The notes: generated by a model from the sequence alone, not told the origin. A stretch of 64,000 nt of DNA from Paraburkholderia caballeronis (GCF_900104845.1 NZ_FNSR01000001.1:744001-808000); one strand, 5' to 3'. Shown: positions 1 through 11,224, numbered from the stretch's first letter. A program made the numbers and translations.

Positions 1-254
1 CGTTGCTGTCGCGTTGCCGTGATGTCGTCGTGTCCGGTCACGTGAAGCTCGTGAAGCCGGACGCGGCGATCTTCCACGAGATGTTCCGGCGCATCGACGC
101 GCAGTTGCCGGGCATCGCGCCGCACGAACTGGTGTTCATCGACGACAACCGGATGAACGCCGACGCCGCGACCGCGCTCGGCTGGCACGGCATCCATCAC
201 ACGAGCAACGCGGCGACCGACGCGCGGCTGCGCGAACTGGGGCTGCCGATCTGA
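1..254 (+). CDS. HAD-family hydrolase, C-terminal fragment (cut by window edge)
   Basis: This is the last ~84 residues of a haloacid dehalogenase-superfamily phosphatase or dehalogenase; the frame is open to base 1, so the start lies outside the window. The visible part carries the conserved Lys motif (VKLVKPDAAIF) and the C-terminal acidic Mg2+-binding motif (LVFIDDNRMN), followed by the usual GWHGIHHT stretch that precedes the end of HAD subclass IA proteins. Substrate cannot be inferred because the nucleophile Asp and cap domain are missing. It ends 40 bp before the convergent AsmA-like gene. Confidence 0.8.
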   Translation, partial: LLSRCRDVVVSGHVKLVKPDAAIFHEMFRRIDAQLPGIAPHELVFIDDNRMNADAATALGWHGIHHTSNAATDARLRELGLPI

Positions 255-293
255 ACGTCCAGGGCCGCGCGGCGCGCGTGCTTATCGGTCTGA

Positions 294-1421
294 TTACTGG
301 CCGAGCAGGTTGCGCAGCGCGTCGCCGAGGCCCCTCGCGGTTTCGCCCGCGCCCTTCACGACGCCTTCCGCGCTGACGCCGAGCGCCTTCGCGAAACCCG
401 TGCGGATTTCGGTCAGCAGGTGCTCGTTCAGCTCGAACTTCGGATCGCGCAGGTTGCCTTCGAGCGTGAAGTGCAGCGTGAGGTTGCCGTTGTGCGTCTT
501 CAGCGCGGCGATCGCCGCGCGCGTCGGGATCGCCATGAACGTGTCGAGCGGGTTGCCGGTCGGCGCGAGTTGCAGGTCGTGCAGCGTCAGCGTGCCGGGC
601 GCGTGCAGATGGTAGTCGCGCACCGTCGACACGAGATCGAGATCGACGGTGCCGCCGGTCACGCGCGCCTTGGTGCCGGCTTTCTTCAGCAGATACGGAT
701 CGAGCGTCGCCACGTCGACGCCGCGCAGCGTCGTCGTGGTCTGCGAGTCGCGGCTCGCGATCCGGATCCAGCCGCCGAACGCGACGTGCCCGGTATGCGA
801 CGGCCCGCGGATCGAGCCGGTGACCGACAGTTGCGTCGGCTCGTCGAGCGCGGGCAGGCGCAGATGATCGACGGTCGCGTTCGCGTCGCCGACCGTCACG
901 CGGTACGGCGGGTTGCCGACCGAACGGTCGTAGAACTCGAACGTGCCGTGCTGGAACGCGATGTGATCGACGAGCTTTTCTTCGGGCGGCGAACCGGACC
1001 CGCTGCCCGGCGACGCGCCGCCGCCGGTGTTCGACACCGACTGGCGCAGGTTCGGCAGCAACTGGATCGAGCCGCTCTGGCGGCGCAGCACGGTCAGGTC
1101 GAAGTCGCTGACCGTTATGTCGCGAATGTGCACGCGGCGCGCGAGCAGCGCGCGCCGGTCCGGCGTGATCGTGATCCGCGCGGCGCGCAGCGCGTCGGGG
1201 GCCGGCCAGTCCGGCGGCGCCTTCAGCCGCACGTTCACGAGTTCGATCGACGTGAGCCCCACGTCGATCCGCTCCGCGCTGCCGAGCGGCCCGAGCGCGG
1301 CGACCACGCGGTTCTTCACCGCGTGCTGGAGCGCAATGGCCCCGCCGAGCGCGGCGAGCACCAGCACCGCGACGACGATGACGGCGGCAACGGCAACGCG
1401 GGAGCGGGTCGATCTCGCCAT
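294..1421 (-). CDS. AsmA/DUF748-like envelope protein
   Basis: A 375-residue protein with one N-terminal membrane helix (about residues 9-34, Ala/Val/Leu-rich) and a long periplasmic region of repeated short beta-strand segments such as RVHIRDITVSDFDLTVLRR and GTLTLHDLQLAPTGNPLDTF, which resembles AsmA/DUF748 proteins. Family members are thought to work in outer-membrane or lipid homeostasis; no specific substrate can be assigned. The start is the ATG at 1421 because AAGGAGA lies just upstream on the minus strand; an upstream in-frame start would add 10 residues without a ribosome site. The C-terminal Gly/Ala-rich tail probably forms a helix. It lies downstream of ettA on the same strand, about 145 bp away. 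Confidence 0.65.
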   Translation of the reverse strand: MARSTRSRVAVAAVIVVAVLVLAALGGAIALQHAVKNRVVAALGPLGSAERIDVGLTSIELVNVRLKAPPDWPAPDALRAARITITPDRRALLARRVHIRDITVSDFDLTVLRRQSGSIQLLPNLRQSVSNTGGGASPGSGSGSPPEEKLVDHIAFQHGTFEFYDRSVGNPPYRVTVGDANATVDHLRLPALDEPTQLSVTGSIRGPSHTGHVAFGGWIRIASRDSQTTTTLRGVDVATLDPYLLKKAGTKARVTGGTVDLDLVSTVRDYHLHAPGTLTLHDLQLAPTGNPLDTFMAIPTRAAIAALKTHNGNLTLHFTLEGNLRDPKFELNEHLLTEIRTGFAKALGVSAEGVVKGAGETARGLGDALRNLLGQ

Positions 1422-1567
1422 GCGGTTCTCCTTGAGCGCCGCGTGGCGCAACGAACGCCGCGCGGCGTGAGCGGGGCGCGCAACCGTCGTGCCGCGCGAA
1501 GCAACGTCGGGAAGAAGAGTTGGGGCGGCCCGGCACGGCGGCGTACGCGCCGCCGTCCCGAAAGCGC

Positions 1568-3235
<1,668 letters not shown>

Positions 3236-3390
3236 GGGAGTGGTCTTTGCAAAACAGGGGAATGGGGTGGGACGCGCGCGGCCGATGGGTCCTGGCCGCG
3301 CGTCGTGACCGCGATTGCAACGGCTGCTGAACCGCTATTGTACGAGGCGTCCCGCGATGCCGGGTGCGGCGCGGCTCATGCGGAGGCGTG

Positions 3391-3702
3391 TCATAGCCAT
3401 TCGGCCACGCCGCCGTGGCGCGAGCAGGTGCCGCTGCGATGACGGCTGAAGCTGTACGTGCCGTCGCGGCAGCGCGCGGTCGCGCCGTCGGGCGCGCGGC
3501 CGGACAGCGAATGCGCGGGCGCGTGGACCGACTGGCCGTCGCGGTTCAGGTAGGCGTTGTGATTGTCGAGGTTGCGTTCGTCCGGCGTCGCCGATGACGG
3601 CTGGAACGCGAACGCCGCGAACGGCGACGCGAGCGCGACGGTCGCGGCGAGCGCGACGGCCGCGGTGCGCAGCGGGGTTCGAAGCAGCGTAGGGGCGCTC
3701 AT
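3391..3702 (-). CDS. Secreted DUF3761-domain small protein
   Basis: A 103-residue exported protein. Residues 1-32 form a signal peptide (Arg-containing n-region, Ala/Val-rich core, cleavage likely after AAFA). The mature part ends with the DUF3761 signature: GATARCRDGTYSFSRHRSG followed by TCSRHGGVAEWL, including two Cys likely to form a disulfide. This domain is widespread in Burkholderiales and has no established function. The gene lies between ettA and ychF on the same strand, downstream of the ychF terminator, so it probably has its own promoter. Confidence 0.8.
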   Translation of the reverse strand: MSAPTLLRTPLRTAAVALAATVALASPFAAFAFQPSSATPDERNLDNHNAYLNRDGQSVHAPAHSLSGRAPDGATARCRDGTYSFSRHRSGTCSRHGGVAEWL

Positions 3703-3761
3703 GGGCTCGTTGTTGTCGTCGCTGTTCCTGGCGTCGGTCGGCCGCTGGTCCGGCGGTCGTG

Positions 3762-3786
3762 AAAAAGCCCGCGCTCGCGCGGGCTT
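3762..3786 (-). terminator. Rho-independent terminator of ychF
   Basis: Read on the minus strand, an 8-bp GC-rich stem (AGCCCGCG / CGCGGGCT, tetraloop) is followed by five T. It starts 63 bp past the ychF stop codon and precedes the DUF3761 gene. Confidence 0.85.
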
Positions 3787-3848
3787 CGGTCATGCGGTGC
3801 TGAAACTGCCGTGGCAGGCGAGCTCGCCGGAGCGGGCCGTGCGAACGG

Positions 3849-4943
3849 TTACACGTTGAACAGAAAATTCATCACGTCGCCGTCGTGCACCACGTACTCC
3901 TTGCCTTCCGCGCGCATCTTGCCGGCTTCCTTCGCGCCCTGTTCGCCCTTGAACGCGATGAAGTCGTCGAACGCGATCGTCTGCGCGCGGATGAAGCCGC
4001 GCTCGAAGTCCGTGTGGATCACGCCGGCCGCCTGCGGCGCGGTATCGCCGATGTGGATCGTCCACGCGCGCACTTCCTTCACGCCCGCGGTGAAGTACGT
4101 CTGCAGGCCGAGCAGCTTGAACGCCGCGCGGATCACGCGGTTCAGGCCCGGCTCGTCCATCCCCATGTCCGCGAGGAACACGGTCTTGTCCTCGTCCGCG
4201 AGGTCCGCGATTTCCGCTTCGATCGCCGCGCACACGGCGACCACCGGCGACTTCTCCGCGTCCGCGTACTGGCGGATCGCGTCGAGGTGCGGGTTGTTCT
4301 CGAAGCCGTCTTCCTTCACGTTCGCGACGTACATCGTCGGCTTGGCGGTGATCAGGCAGAACGGCTTGATCAGCGCCAGTTCGTCGTCGGACAGGTCGAG
4401 CGCGCGGACCGGCTTCGCCTGGTCCAGCTGCGCGCGGACCTTGTCCAGCACCGCGACGAGCTTCCCCGCTTCCTTGTCGTTGCCCGACTTCGCGGCCTTC
4501 GAGTAGCGCGCGAGCGCCTTTTCGACGGTGCCGAGGTCGGCGAGCGCGAGTTCGGTGTTGATCACCTCGATGTCGGACAGCGGATCGACCTTGCCCGCGA
4601 CGTGGATCACGTTGTCGTCCTCGAAGCAGCGGACGACGTGCGTGATCGCATCGGTTTCGCGGATGTTCGCGAGGAACTGGTTGCCGAGTCCTTCACCCTT
4701 GCTCGCGCCCGCGACGAGGCCCGCGATGTCGACGAACTCGACGACGGCCGGCACGATGCGCTCGGGCTTGATGATCTCTGCGAGCTGCGTGAGGCGCGCG
4801 TCCGGCACTTCGACGACGCCGACGTTCGGCTCGATCGTGCAGAACGGATAGTTCTCGGCCGCGATGCCCGCCTTGGTGAGCGCGTTGAACAGGGTGGACT
4901 TGCCGACGTTCGGCAAGCCGACGATGCCGCATTTGAGGCTCAT
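3849..4943 (-). CDS. ychF: Redox-responsive ATPase/GTPase YchF (OLA1 family)
   Basis: A 364-residue Obg-family P-loop protein. The G1 motif [14 protein letters not shown] sits at residues 8-21, with [20 protein letters not shown] as switch/G3, a coiled helical insertion in the middle and a C-terminal TGS-like domain ([18 protein letters not shown] to end). YchF binds ribosomes and hydrolyses ATP in preference to GTP; in E. coli it dampens catalase and affects start-codon selection. The length and the absence of the normal G4 NKxD motif (here NVKED) fit the family. It is a single gene ending at its own terminator. Confidence 0.95.
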   Translation of the reverse strand: MSLKCGIVGLPNVGKSTLFNALTKAGIAAENYPFCTIEPNVGVVEVPDARLTQLAEIIKPERIVPAVVEFVDIAGLVAGASKGEGLGNQFLANIRETDAITHVVRCFEDDNVIHVAGKVDPLSDIEVINTELALADLGTVEKALARYSKAAKSGNDKEAGKLVAVLDKVRAQLDQAKPVRALDLSDDELALIKPFCLITAKPTMYVANVKEDGFENNPHLDAIRQYADAEKSPVVAVCAAIEAEIADLADEDKTVFLADMGMDEPGLNRVIRAAFKLLGLQTYFTAGVKEVRAWTIHIGDTAPQAAGVIHTDFERGFIRAQTIAFDDFIAFKGEQGAKEAGKMRAEGKEYVVHDGDVMNFLFNV

Positions 4944-5255
4944 GAGGATCCTTCAGTGAATCAGTGAGTTGCGTGATGCGCTCGACGCTGCGGGCGGGGT
5001 GCTGGCGGCAATGGCGGATGGCATCGCAGAGGACCGCGGCGGAGCGGACAAGACACCGGAGCGGGCGGCGGCCCGGGCTTCGGGTGCAAGCTGTGTCACG
5101 AAAGGGGGAATTGTAACTCTTTCGGATGGGCGCCCTGGTGCGGGCGCCGGGAAGCGCATGGCGGCGGGGCAGAGCACAGGGCGCTGCCCGCGGCGAGGGT
5201 GGCGAGTGCGGCGAAGCGTGCCGGCCGCATCGCGGCGGCCGGCATCGCGCCGGCT

Positions 5256-5375
5256 TCATCGATAGTAGTAGCCGTCGTGATGGTGGTGATAACCGCCGTC
5301 GGGGACCACGATGCATCCTCCGAGCGACGTGCCGACGAGCGCGGCGAGAATGGCGAATGCAGCGAGACGTTTCAA
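5256..5375 (-). CDS. Tiny 39-residue lipoprotein with His/Tyr-rich tail
   Basis: A 39-residue lipoprotein precursor beginning at a TTG codon (5375) with GGAGG five bases upstream on the minus strand. The n-region is MKRL, the hydrophobic core AAFAILAALVG, and the lipobox LGGC places the lipidated Cys at residue 21. Only 18 residues remain after lipidation, with HHHH and YYY runs, so it may bind metal or simply decorate the membrane. No ATG exists in this frame at the right place, so gene finders that prefer ATG will miss it. Small lipoproteins of this look are common in Burkholderia and uncharacterised. Confidence 0.6.
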   Translation of the reverse strand: MKRLAAFAILAALVGTSLGGCIVVPDGGYHHHHDGYYYR

Positions 5376-5539
5376 GTGAACCTCCGGTTGTTTCCGTAGG
5401 CAGCACTTTAGCGGGCGGGTCGCTGACCGGCTGTGTGCGACTGTGTGCGTTTGTAAGTAAACGTTTGACGGCGAGGCCGCGCGAACGAGGCTCGCGGAGA
5501 AACTTCCCGCGACGTTCGCCTGCAAAAGGAAAGAGGGGA

Positions 5540-5905
5540 TTAGTCGGCCGGGCGCTTGTCGGCGAGCGCCCATTCGCAGTCCTTCAGCACCTGCATCACG
5601 AGTCTTGCCTGATGGTTCAGGTCGTCGGTGTCGATGATCTCCTCGACCGCGTCGCGCGCCCACGTGGCATCGATGAACCACGCATGCTGTCTCGCGATGT
5701 CGACGGCGATCGCCGCGAGCTTCGCGACCGCGAGCCAGTCGGCCTCGCGGCCGTGGCGGTCGAGCCACTTGTGCGCCGCCTCGACGTGGAACGCCGCGTT
5801 GGGCCACGACTCGTTCAGGTAGTAGGCTCCGAGGCTTCCGCAGGTGAGCCAGCAGAGCAGCTCCACGCGGTCGCGCGGGCTCAGGTGGTGGCGTACATCA
5901 CTCAT
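5540..5905 (-). CDS. Hypothetical protein, 121 residues
   Basis: I do not recognise this protein. It is soluble and mostly helical, without signal peptide or membrane segment, and rich in Trp, His and Asp (for example CEWALADKRPAD at the C-terminus and AAHKWLDRHGREADWLAVAKL in the middle). The start chosen is the ATG at 5905 (MSDVRHHLSP); an upstream in-frame extension is rich in Arg and Pro and looks like a reading-frame shadow. Codon third positions are GC-rich like the neighbours. It lies between the small lipoprotein gene and the divergent UbiH-family gene. Confidence 0.55.
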   Translation of the reverse strand: MSDVRHHLSPRDRVELLCWLTCGSLGAYYLNESWPNAAFHVEAAHKWLDRHGREADWLAVAKLAAIAVDIARQHAWFIDATWARDAVEEIIDTDDLNHQARLVMQVLKDCEWALADKRPAD

Positions 5906-6233
5906 GGCGACGCTCGCTAAGGTGGTGGGGAACACGTTTGCGCGCGCTCGCGCAAACCTTTGTCTCCGACGCGAAAAGAGTACCACGCCATTAGCCGTAG
6001 CACGCAACGCACCCGACCCGATCGTGGGCATCCGAACGTAACGCCGCGAGTCGTGCGGCGACCCGCCGTGGCCCGTGGGCAGCGGGCCGGCAGGCTGTTC
6101 CGGCGATTCGCGCGTCGCGCGCGCTGCGGGCGAATGCGGGCAATCCCTGGCGCGGAATGCGGGCGCCGGAGGCAGCCGGTTGCCGTACCGCAAGCCGATG
6201 CCGCCCGCGGGTTTTGGGGCGAGAGCCCCCGGC

Positions 6234-6239
6234 TATAAT
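6234..6239 (+). promoter_or_regulatory. TATAAT -10 box directly before the UbiH-family start codon
   Basis: A perfect TATAAT hexamer ends six bases before the ATG at 6246. The usual 6-8 base distance from the -10 to the first transcribed base would put transcription start at or next to the ATG, so the mRNA may be leaderless. No good -35 hexamer is visible at 16-18 bp. Confidence 0.5.
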
Positions 6240-6245
6240 GCGCGG

Positions 6246-7418
6246 ATGACTGCATCCACCCAGACTTTCGATGTCGCCGTGATCGGCGGCGGGCTTGTCG
6301 GCAAGTCGGCCGCGCTCGCGCTGACGCAAGGCGGCCTGCGCGTCGCGCTGCTCGCGCAGCCTTGCGCGCCGCTGCCGCCCGGCGCGGTTTTCGACGCGCG
6401 CGTTTATGCGCTGTCCGGCAGTTCGCAGGCGCTGCTGGAGCGGCTGCGGGTCTGGCAGGCGATCGATGCCGCGCGCCTCGCGCCGGTCTACGACATGCGC
6501 GTGTTCGGCGACGCGGCGGCCGAACTGCACTTCTCCGCGTATCAGGCGTCGGTGCCGCAACTCGCGTGGATCGCCGAATCGTCGGTGATCGAGCGCGCGC
6601 TCGACGCCGCGCTGCACTTCCAGCCGAATCTCACGTGGGTCGATGCGCGCGCGCAGTCGTTCGACGCGACCGGCGACGCGGCGGTGATCGGCCTCGCGAA
6701 CGGCCGCGTGATCGAAGCGGACCTCGCGGTCGGCGCGGACGGCGCCCATTCGTGGCTGCGCGCGCAGATCGGCTCGAAGGTCGAACGGCGCGACTACCGG
6801 CAGACCGGCGTCGTCGCGAACTTCCGCGCGGAGCGTCCGCACGGCGAAACCGCGTACCAGTGGTTCCGCGACGGCGAGATCATCGCGCTGCTGCCGCTGC
6901 CGGACAATCACGTGTCGCTCGTGTGGTCCGCGCAGACCGAACATGCAAACGCGCTGCTGAAGCTCGAACCGCAGCAGCTGGCGGCCGAAGTCGAGCGCGT
7001 GACGCTCGGCCATCCGGGCGCGCTCGACTGCGTGACCCCCGCGCGCGGTTTTCCGCTCGCGCTGCAGACGGTCGACCGGCTGATCGCGCCGCGCGTCGCG
7101 CTGGTCGGCGACGCCGCGCACCTGATCCACCCGCTCGCGGGCCAGGGCGTGAACCTCGGCCTGCGCGACGTCGCGGCGCTCGTGGACGTGGTCACGCAGA
7201 AGGAAGCGTTCCGCAGACTCGGCGACACGGTGCTGCTGCGCCGCTACGAGCGCGGCCGCCGCGAGGACATCCGCAAGCTCGTCGTCGCGACCGACGGCCT
7301 GCAACGGGTCTTTTCGATTCCCGGTACGATTGCGCGGGTGGTGCGCAACACCGGCATGGCGCTCGTCGGCTCGCAGCCGCTCGTCAAACGCTGGCTCGTC
7401 GCGTCGGCGCTCGGCTGA
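6246..7418 (+). CDS. UbiH/UbiF/VisC/COQ6-family FAD-dependent hydroxylase
   Basis: A 390-residue flavoprotein monooxygenase of the ubiquinone-biosynthesis hydroxylase family. The N-terminal dinucleotide fold is VAVIGGGLVGKSAAL, the GD motif is DLAVGADGAHSWLR, and the C-terminal FAD motif is ALVGDAAHLIHPLAGQG. Such enzymes hydroxylate C4, C5 or C6 of the ubiquinone ring; which position is served here cannot be decided by eye. The ATG at 6246 is chosen because the Rossmann fold begins right after it; the longer in-frame extension is Arg/Gly-rich and lacks support. It is followed 237 bp later by dsbC on the same strand. Confidence 0.85.
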   Translation: MTASTQTFDVAVIGGGLVGKSAALALTQGGLRVALLAQPCAPLPPGAVFDARVYALSGSSQALLERLRVWQAIDAARLAPVYDMRVFGDAAAELHFSAYQASVPQLAWIAESSVIERALDAALHFQPNLTWVDARAQSFDATGDAAVIGLANGRVIEADLAVGADGAHSWLRAQIGSKVERRDYRQTGVVANFRAERPHGETAYQWFRDGEIIALLPLPDNHVSLVWSAQTEHANALLKLEPQQLAAEVERVTLGHPGALDCVTPARGFPLALQTVDRLIAPRVALVGDAAHLIHPLAGQGVNLGLRDVAALVDVVTQKEAFRRLGDTVLLRRYERGRREDIRKLVVATDGLQRVFSIPGTIARVVRNTGMALVGSQPLVKRWLVASALG

Positions 7419-7655
7419 ACCACAGGGCAGGGCGCGCGCCGCGCGGTTGCGGGTCTGCCGGCGGGGCGTCAGAATGGGCGGCTGGACGGTGACGGCCCGC
7501 CGCGCCCGGCGCCGATCGAACCGATCGAACCGATCGGTGCGGATGTCCGGCAACGGAAGCGATAACGGAAACCGCATCGGCCGACGCCCCGGCGCGACAC
7601 TCAACCCGCCGCGCGAACGGCGCGCGCGACAGAACACAGAACCTGGAAGCAACAC

Positions 7656-8387
7656 ATGCAAAAGCGAATCCGTGGTATTGCGGCGCTGGTGCTCGCGGTG
7701 GCGGCCGCGGCGCTCGGCTGTTCCGCGCAGGCCGACCAGACGACCGACCGCCTCAAGGCCACGTTGCAGTCGCGGCTCGGCTCCGATGCGTCGATCAAGG
7801 GCATCGCGAAGTCGCCGATTGCCGGGCTGTACGAGGTGAACCTCGGCACGCAGATCATCTATAGCGACGCGAACGGCGACTACCTGCTGCTCGGCGACCT
7901 CGTCGATTCGAAGACGCGCCGCAATCTCACCGACGCGCGCCTGAGCGACCTGAACCGGATCGACTTCGCGAGCCTGCCGTTCGCGGACGCGGTGAAGGTC
8001 GTGAAGGGCAACGGCAGCCGCAAGATCGCGGTGTTCTCGGACCCGAACTGCCCGTATTGCCATCAGCTCGAAACCACGCTGAAGTCGGTCGACAACGTGA
8101 CGGTGTACACGTTCCTGTACCCGGTGCTGTCGCCGGACTCGACCGCGAAGGCGAAGTCGATCTGGTGCTCGTCCGACCGCGCGAAGGCATGGGAGTCGTG
8201 GATGCTCGACCGGCGCGCGCCGAGCGCCGCCGGCACCTGCGATACCGCCGCGATCGACAGCAACCTGTCGCTCGGCGCGAAGATGAACGTCAACGGCACG
8301 CCGACGATCTTCCTCGCGGACGGCCGCCGTCTGCCGGGCGCCGTGCAGGCGGACCGGCTCGATCGCGAGCTGAACGCGGTCCGCTGA
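7656..8387 (+). CDS. dsbC: Periplasmic thiol:disulfide isomerase DsbC
   Basis: A 243-residue DsbC/DsbG-family protein. The signal peptide spans residues 1-27 (cleavage after AQA), an N-terminal dimerisation domain follows (about 28-100), then a thioredoxin domain with active site CPYC at 132-135 and the cis-Pro motif NGTPTIF near residue 218. DsbC is the periplasmic disulfide isomerase kept reduced by DsbD. The start has GGAAG at a suitable distance. The CPYC rather than CGYC dipeptide is typical of beta-proteobacterial DsbC-type proteins. Adjacent to a ubiquinone hydroxylase gene, it may share a transcript. Confidence 0.9.
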   Translation: MQKRIRGIAALVLAVAAAALGCSAQADQTTDRLKATLQSRLGSDASIKGIAKSPIAGLYEVNLGTQIIYSDANGDYLLLGDLVDSKTRRNLTDARLSDLNRIDFASLPFADAVKVVKGNGSRKIAVFSDPNCPYCHQLETTLKSVDNVTVYTFLYPVLSPDSTAKAKSIWCSSDRAKAWESWMLDRRAPSAAGTCDTAAIDSNLSLGAKMNVNGTPTIFLADGRRLPGAVQADRLDRELNAVR

Positions 8388-8614
8388 GCGTCGCCGTCGT
8401 TCTTCGCTTCGCGGCGGCGGGCGTCGCCCGTCGCGCGAAGCCGCAGTCGTCACCGTTGCCATTCACCCTGTCGTTCGCCCTTGTCGTTCACCCTGGCCGT
8501 CCCGCCGTTCCCGATGCCCGCCGCGTGCGTCCCCGCAGTCCGCGCCGCGCGCACGCCGTTCGCAGCGCCGCCGCCGCGGCGCGCGGTTCCGAATCCTAGC
8601 CACCGATCCCGTCG

Positions 8615-10405
8615 ATGAAGCCGATCCGATACACCATCGTCCCGAAGCATCCTGCCGCGCATCTGTTCGAAGTGACGCTGACCATCGACGATCCCGCGCC
8701 GGACGGCCAGCGTTTCATGCTGCCGGTGTGGATTCCGGGCAGCTACATGGTGCGCGAGTTCGCGCGCAACATCGTGACGCTGCGCGCGTTCAACGACGCG
8801 GGCCGCAAGGTGCGCGTGACGAAGACCGACAAACACGCGTGGCAGGCCGCGCCGGTGAAGGGCGCGCTGACGCTGCGCTACGACGTGTACGCGTGGGACC
8901 TGTCGGTGCGCGCCGCGCATCTCGACGATACGGTCGGCTTCTTCAACGGCACGAGCGTGTTTCTCGCGGCGCTGGGCCACGAGGAGGCGCAGTGCGTGGT
9001 CGAGATTCAGCGGCCGGACGGCCACGCGTACCGGCACTGGCGCGTCGCGACCGCGCTCGCGGAAGCGCGCGGCACGAAGCGCTACGGCTTCGGCGAATAC
9101 GTCGCGTCGAGCTACGACGAGCTGGTCGATCATCCGGTGACGCTCGGCGAATTCACGCTCGCGAGCTTCAAGGCGCACGGCGTGCCGCACGACATCGTGA
9201 TCGCGGGCCGGGTGATCGCGCTCGACATCGAGCGGCTCGCGGCCGATCTGAAACGCGTGTGCGAAGCGCAGATCGCGTTGTTCGAGCCGCGCACGAAACG
9301 CGCGCCGGTGGAACGCTACGTGTTCATGACGCAGGCGGTCAGCGACGGTTACGGCGGCCTCGAACATCGCGCGTCGACGGCGCTGATCTGCAATCGCACC
9401 GACCTGCCGGTGAAGGGGCGAAGCGAGACGACCGAGGGTTATCGCACGTATCTCGGGCTGTGCAGCCACGAATACTTCCACACGTGGAACGTGAAGCGGA
9501 TCAAGCCGGCCGCGTTCGCGCCGTACGACCTGACGAGCGAGAACTACACGTCGCTGCTGTGGCTGTTCGAAGGCTTCACGTCTTACTACGACGACCTGAT
9601 GCTGGTGCGCAGCGGCCTGATCTCGCAGGACGAGTATTTCGGCCTCGTCGGCAAGACGATCGGCGGCGTGCTGCGCGGCGCGGGCCGGCTGAAGCAGAGC
9701 GTCGCGGAAAGCTCGTTCGACGCGTGGGTCAAGTACTACCGGCAGGACGAGAACGCGGCGAACGCGATCGTCAGCTACTACACGAAGGGCTCGCTGGTCG
9801 CGCTGGCATTCGACCTGTCGATCCGCGCGCAGACCGGCGGGCGCAAGTCGCTCGACGACGTGATGCGGCTGTTGTGGCAGCGTTACGGGCGCGACTTCTA
9901 TCGCGGCAAGCCGGTCGGCGTCGGCGAGGACGAAGTCGACGCGCTGATCGCCGAGGCGACCGGCGTGCAGCTCGGCGCGCTGTTCGACGACGCGGTGCGC
10001 GGCACGCGCGACCTGCCGCTCGCGGCGCTGCTCGAACCGTTCGGCGTCGCGCTCGACGGCGAACCGGACAAGGGCGCGCGCCCGTCGCTCGGCGCGCGTC
10101 TGCGCGGCGGCGCGGACGCGACGCTCGCGGTGGTCCACGAAGGCGGCGCCGCGCAGAAGGCGGGACTGTCGGCGGGCGACGTGCTGATCGCGCTCGACGG
10201 GCTGCGCGTGACCGGCGCGAATCTCGACGCGCTGCTCGCGCGTTACCAGCCGGGCGCGAAGGTCGAGGTGCACGCGTTCCGGCGCGACGAACTGCGCGTC
10301 GTGCGCGTGTCGCTTGATGCGCCCGAAGTCGCGCGCTACAGGTTGACGGTCGCGGACAAGCGCACGGCCGCGCGCGCGTTGCGCGACCGTTGGCTCGCAA
10401 GCTGA
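8615..10405 (+). CDS. M61-family metallopeptidase with PDZ domain
   Basis: A 596-residue M61 (glycyl aminopeptidase-like) peptidase. The N-terminal beta-domain contains LPVWIPGSYMVREFARNI, the catalytic domain holds the zinc motif HEYFH at residues 285-289 with the third ligand Glu319 in WLFEGFTSYYDD, and a C-terminal PDZ domain (about 475-560) includes GGAAQKAGLSAGDVLIALDG. No signal peptide is evident, so a cytoplasmic location is likely. M61 enzymes with PDZ domains are common in proteobacteria; the physiological substrate is not known here. Confidence 0.9.
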   Translation: MKPIRYTIVPKHPAAHLFEVTLTIDDPAPDGQRFMLPVWIPGSYMVREFARNIVTLRAFNDAGRKVRVTKTDKHAWQAAPVKGALTLRYDVYAWDLSVRAAHLDDTVGFFNGTSVFLAALGHEEAQCVVEIQRPDGHAYRHWRVATALAEARGTKRYGFGEYVASSYDELVDHPVTLGEFTLASFKAHGVPHDIVIAGRVIALDIERLAADLKRVCEAQIALFEPRTKRAPVERYVFMTQAVSDGYGGLEHRASTALICNRTDLPVKGRSETTEGYRTYLGLCSHEYFHTWNVKRIKPAAFAPYDLTSENYTSLLWLFEGFTSYYDDLMLVRSGLISQDEYFGLVGKTIGGVLRGAGRLKQSVAESSFDAWVKYYRQDENAANAIVSYYTKGSLVALAFDLSIRAQTGGRKSLDDVMRLLWQRYGRDFYRGKPVGVGEDEVDALIAEATGVQLGALFDDAVRGTRDLPLAALLEPFGVALDGEPDKGARPSLGARLRGGADATLAVVHEGGAAQKAGLSAGDVLIALDGLRVTGANLDALLARYQPGAKVEVHAFRRDELRVVRVSLDAPEVARYRLTVADKRTAARALRDRWLAS

Positions 10406-10570
10406 TCCGATCGTTGCGCCGGGCGGCGGCCGGGCGGGTCGATGGCCGCCCATTGTCCCACCCGTGCAACGATCCGTCATGGCCGGGCCTCTTTTTCGGC
10501 GGTCGGCAAAAAAACACAATGGCTCCCACTCGCGCAGGCCCTGCGCGGCACAAACCCGATGGAGCCATCC

Positions 10571-11167
10571 ATGACCACGATCCTGCAAATCAATTCCGCC
10601 GCGCGCTCGCAAGGTGCGCAATCGACACTGCTGGTCGGTGAACTGACCGCGAAGCTGCAACAAGCGAATCCGGGCGCGAAGGTCGTTTCGCGCGACCTGC
10701 AAAGCGCACCGCTGCCGCATCTCGACGACGCCGTGCTCGGCGCGTTCTTCACGCCGGCCGAGCAGCGCACGCCGGAACAGCAGGCGATCGCCGCGCGCAG
10801 CGAGGCGCTGATTGCCGAACTGCAAGCCGCCGACGTCGTCGTGATCGGCGCGCCGCTGTACAACTTCGGCGTGTCGTCGCAACTGAAGACGTACTTCGAC
10901 TGGATCGCGCGCGCGGGCATCACGTTCCGCTACGGCGCGCAAGGTCCGGAAGGCCTCGTGACGGGCAAGAAGGTGTTCGTCGTCGCGCCGCGCGGCGGCC
11001 TGTACGCCGGCACGCCGAACGACAGCCAGACGCCGTACCTGCGCACGTTCCTCGGTTTCCTCGGCATGACCGACGTGACGTTCATCTATGCGGAAGGCCT
11101 GAACATGGGTCCGGAAGCGCAGAGCGCCGGTCTCGCGAACGCGCGCGACGCAATCGCCGCGGTTTAG
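10571..11167 (+). CDS. azoR: FMN-dependent NADH-azoreductase AzoR
   Basis: A 198-residue flavodoxin-like FMN oxidoreductase. The N-terminal phosphate-binding stretch [14 protein letters not shown], the motif [20 protein letters not shown], and APRGGLYAG near residue 140 match AzoR. The family reduces quinones and azo compounds with NADH as a homodimer, mainly protecting against quinone stress. The start ATG at 10571 fits the family length; the upstream in-frame stretch has no homology to AzoR. The gene ends at a strong shared terminator. Confidence 0.93.
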   Translation: MTTILQINSAARSQGAQSTLLVGELTAKLQQANPGAKVVSRDLQSAPLPHLDDAVLGAFFTPAEQRTPEQQAIAARSEALIAELQAADVVVIGAPLYNFGVSSQLKTYFDWIARAGITFRYGAQGPEGLVTGKKVFVVAPRGGLYAGTPNDSQTPYLRTFLGFLGMTDVTFIYAEGLNMGPEAQSAGLANARDAIAAV

Positions 11168-11224
11168 GCCGCGGCGGCATCGTCGGGAGCGGGGCGACAA
11201 CGCGCCGTTCCCGATCGCAGCATG

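Noticed and set aside
5991..8462. Very long Arg-rich open frames overlapping the UbiH-family, dsbC, M61 and other genes
   Set aside because: High-GC DNA gives long shadow frames opposite or out of phase with real genes; these have no recognisable domains and are composed mainly of Arg, Ala, Gly and Pro.
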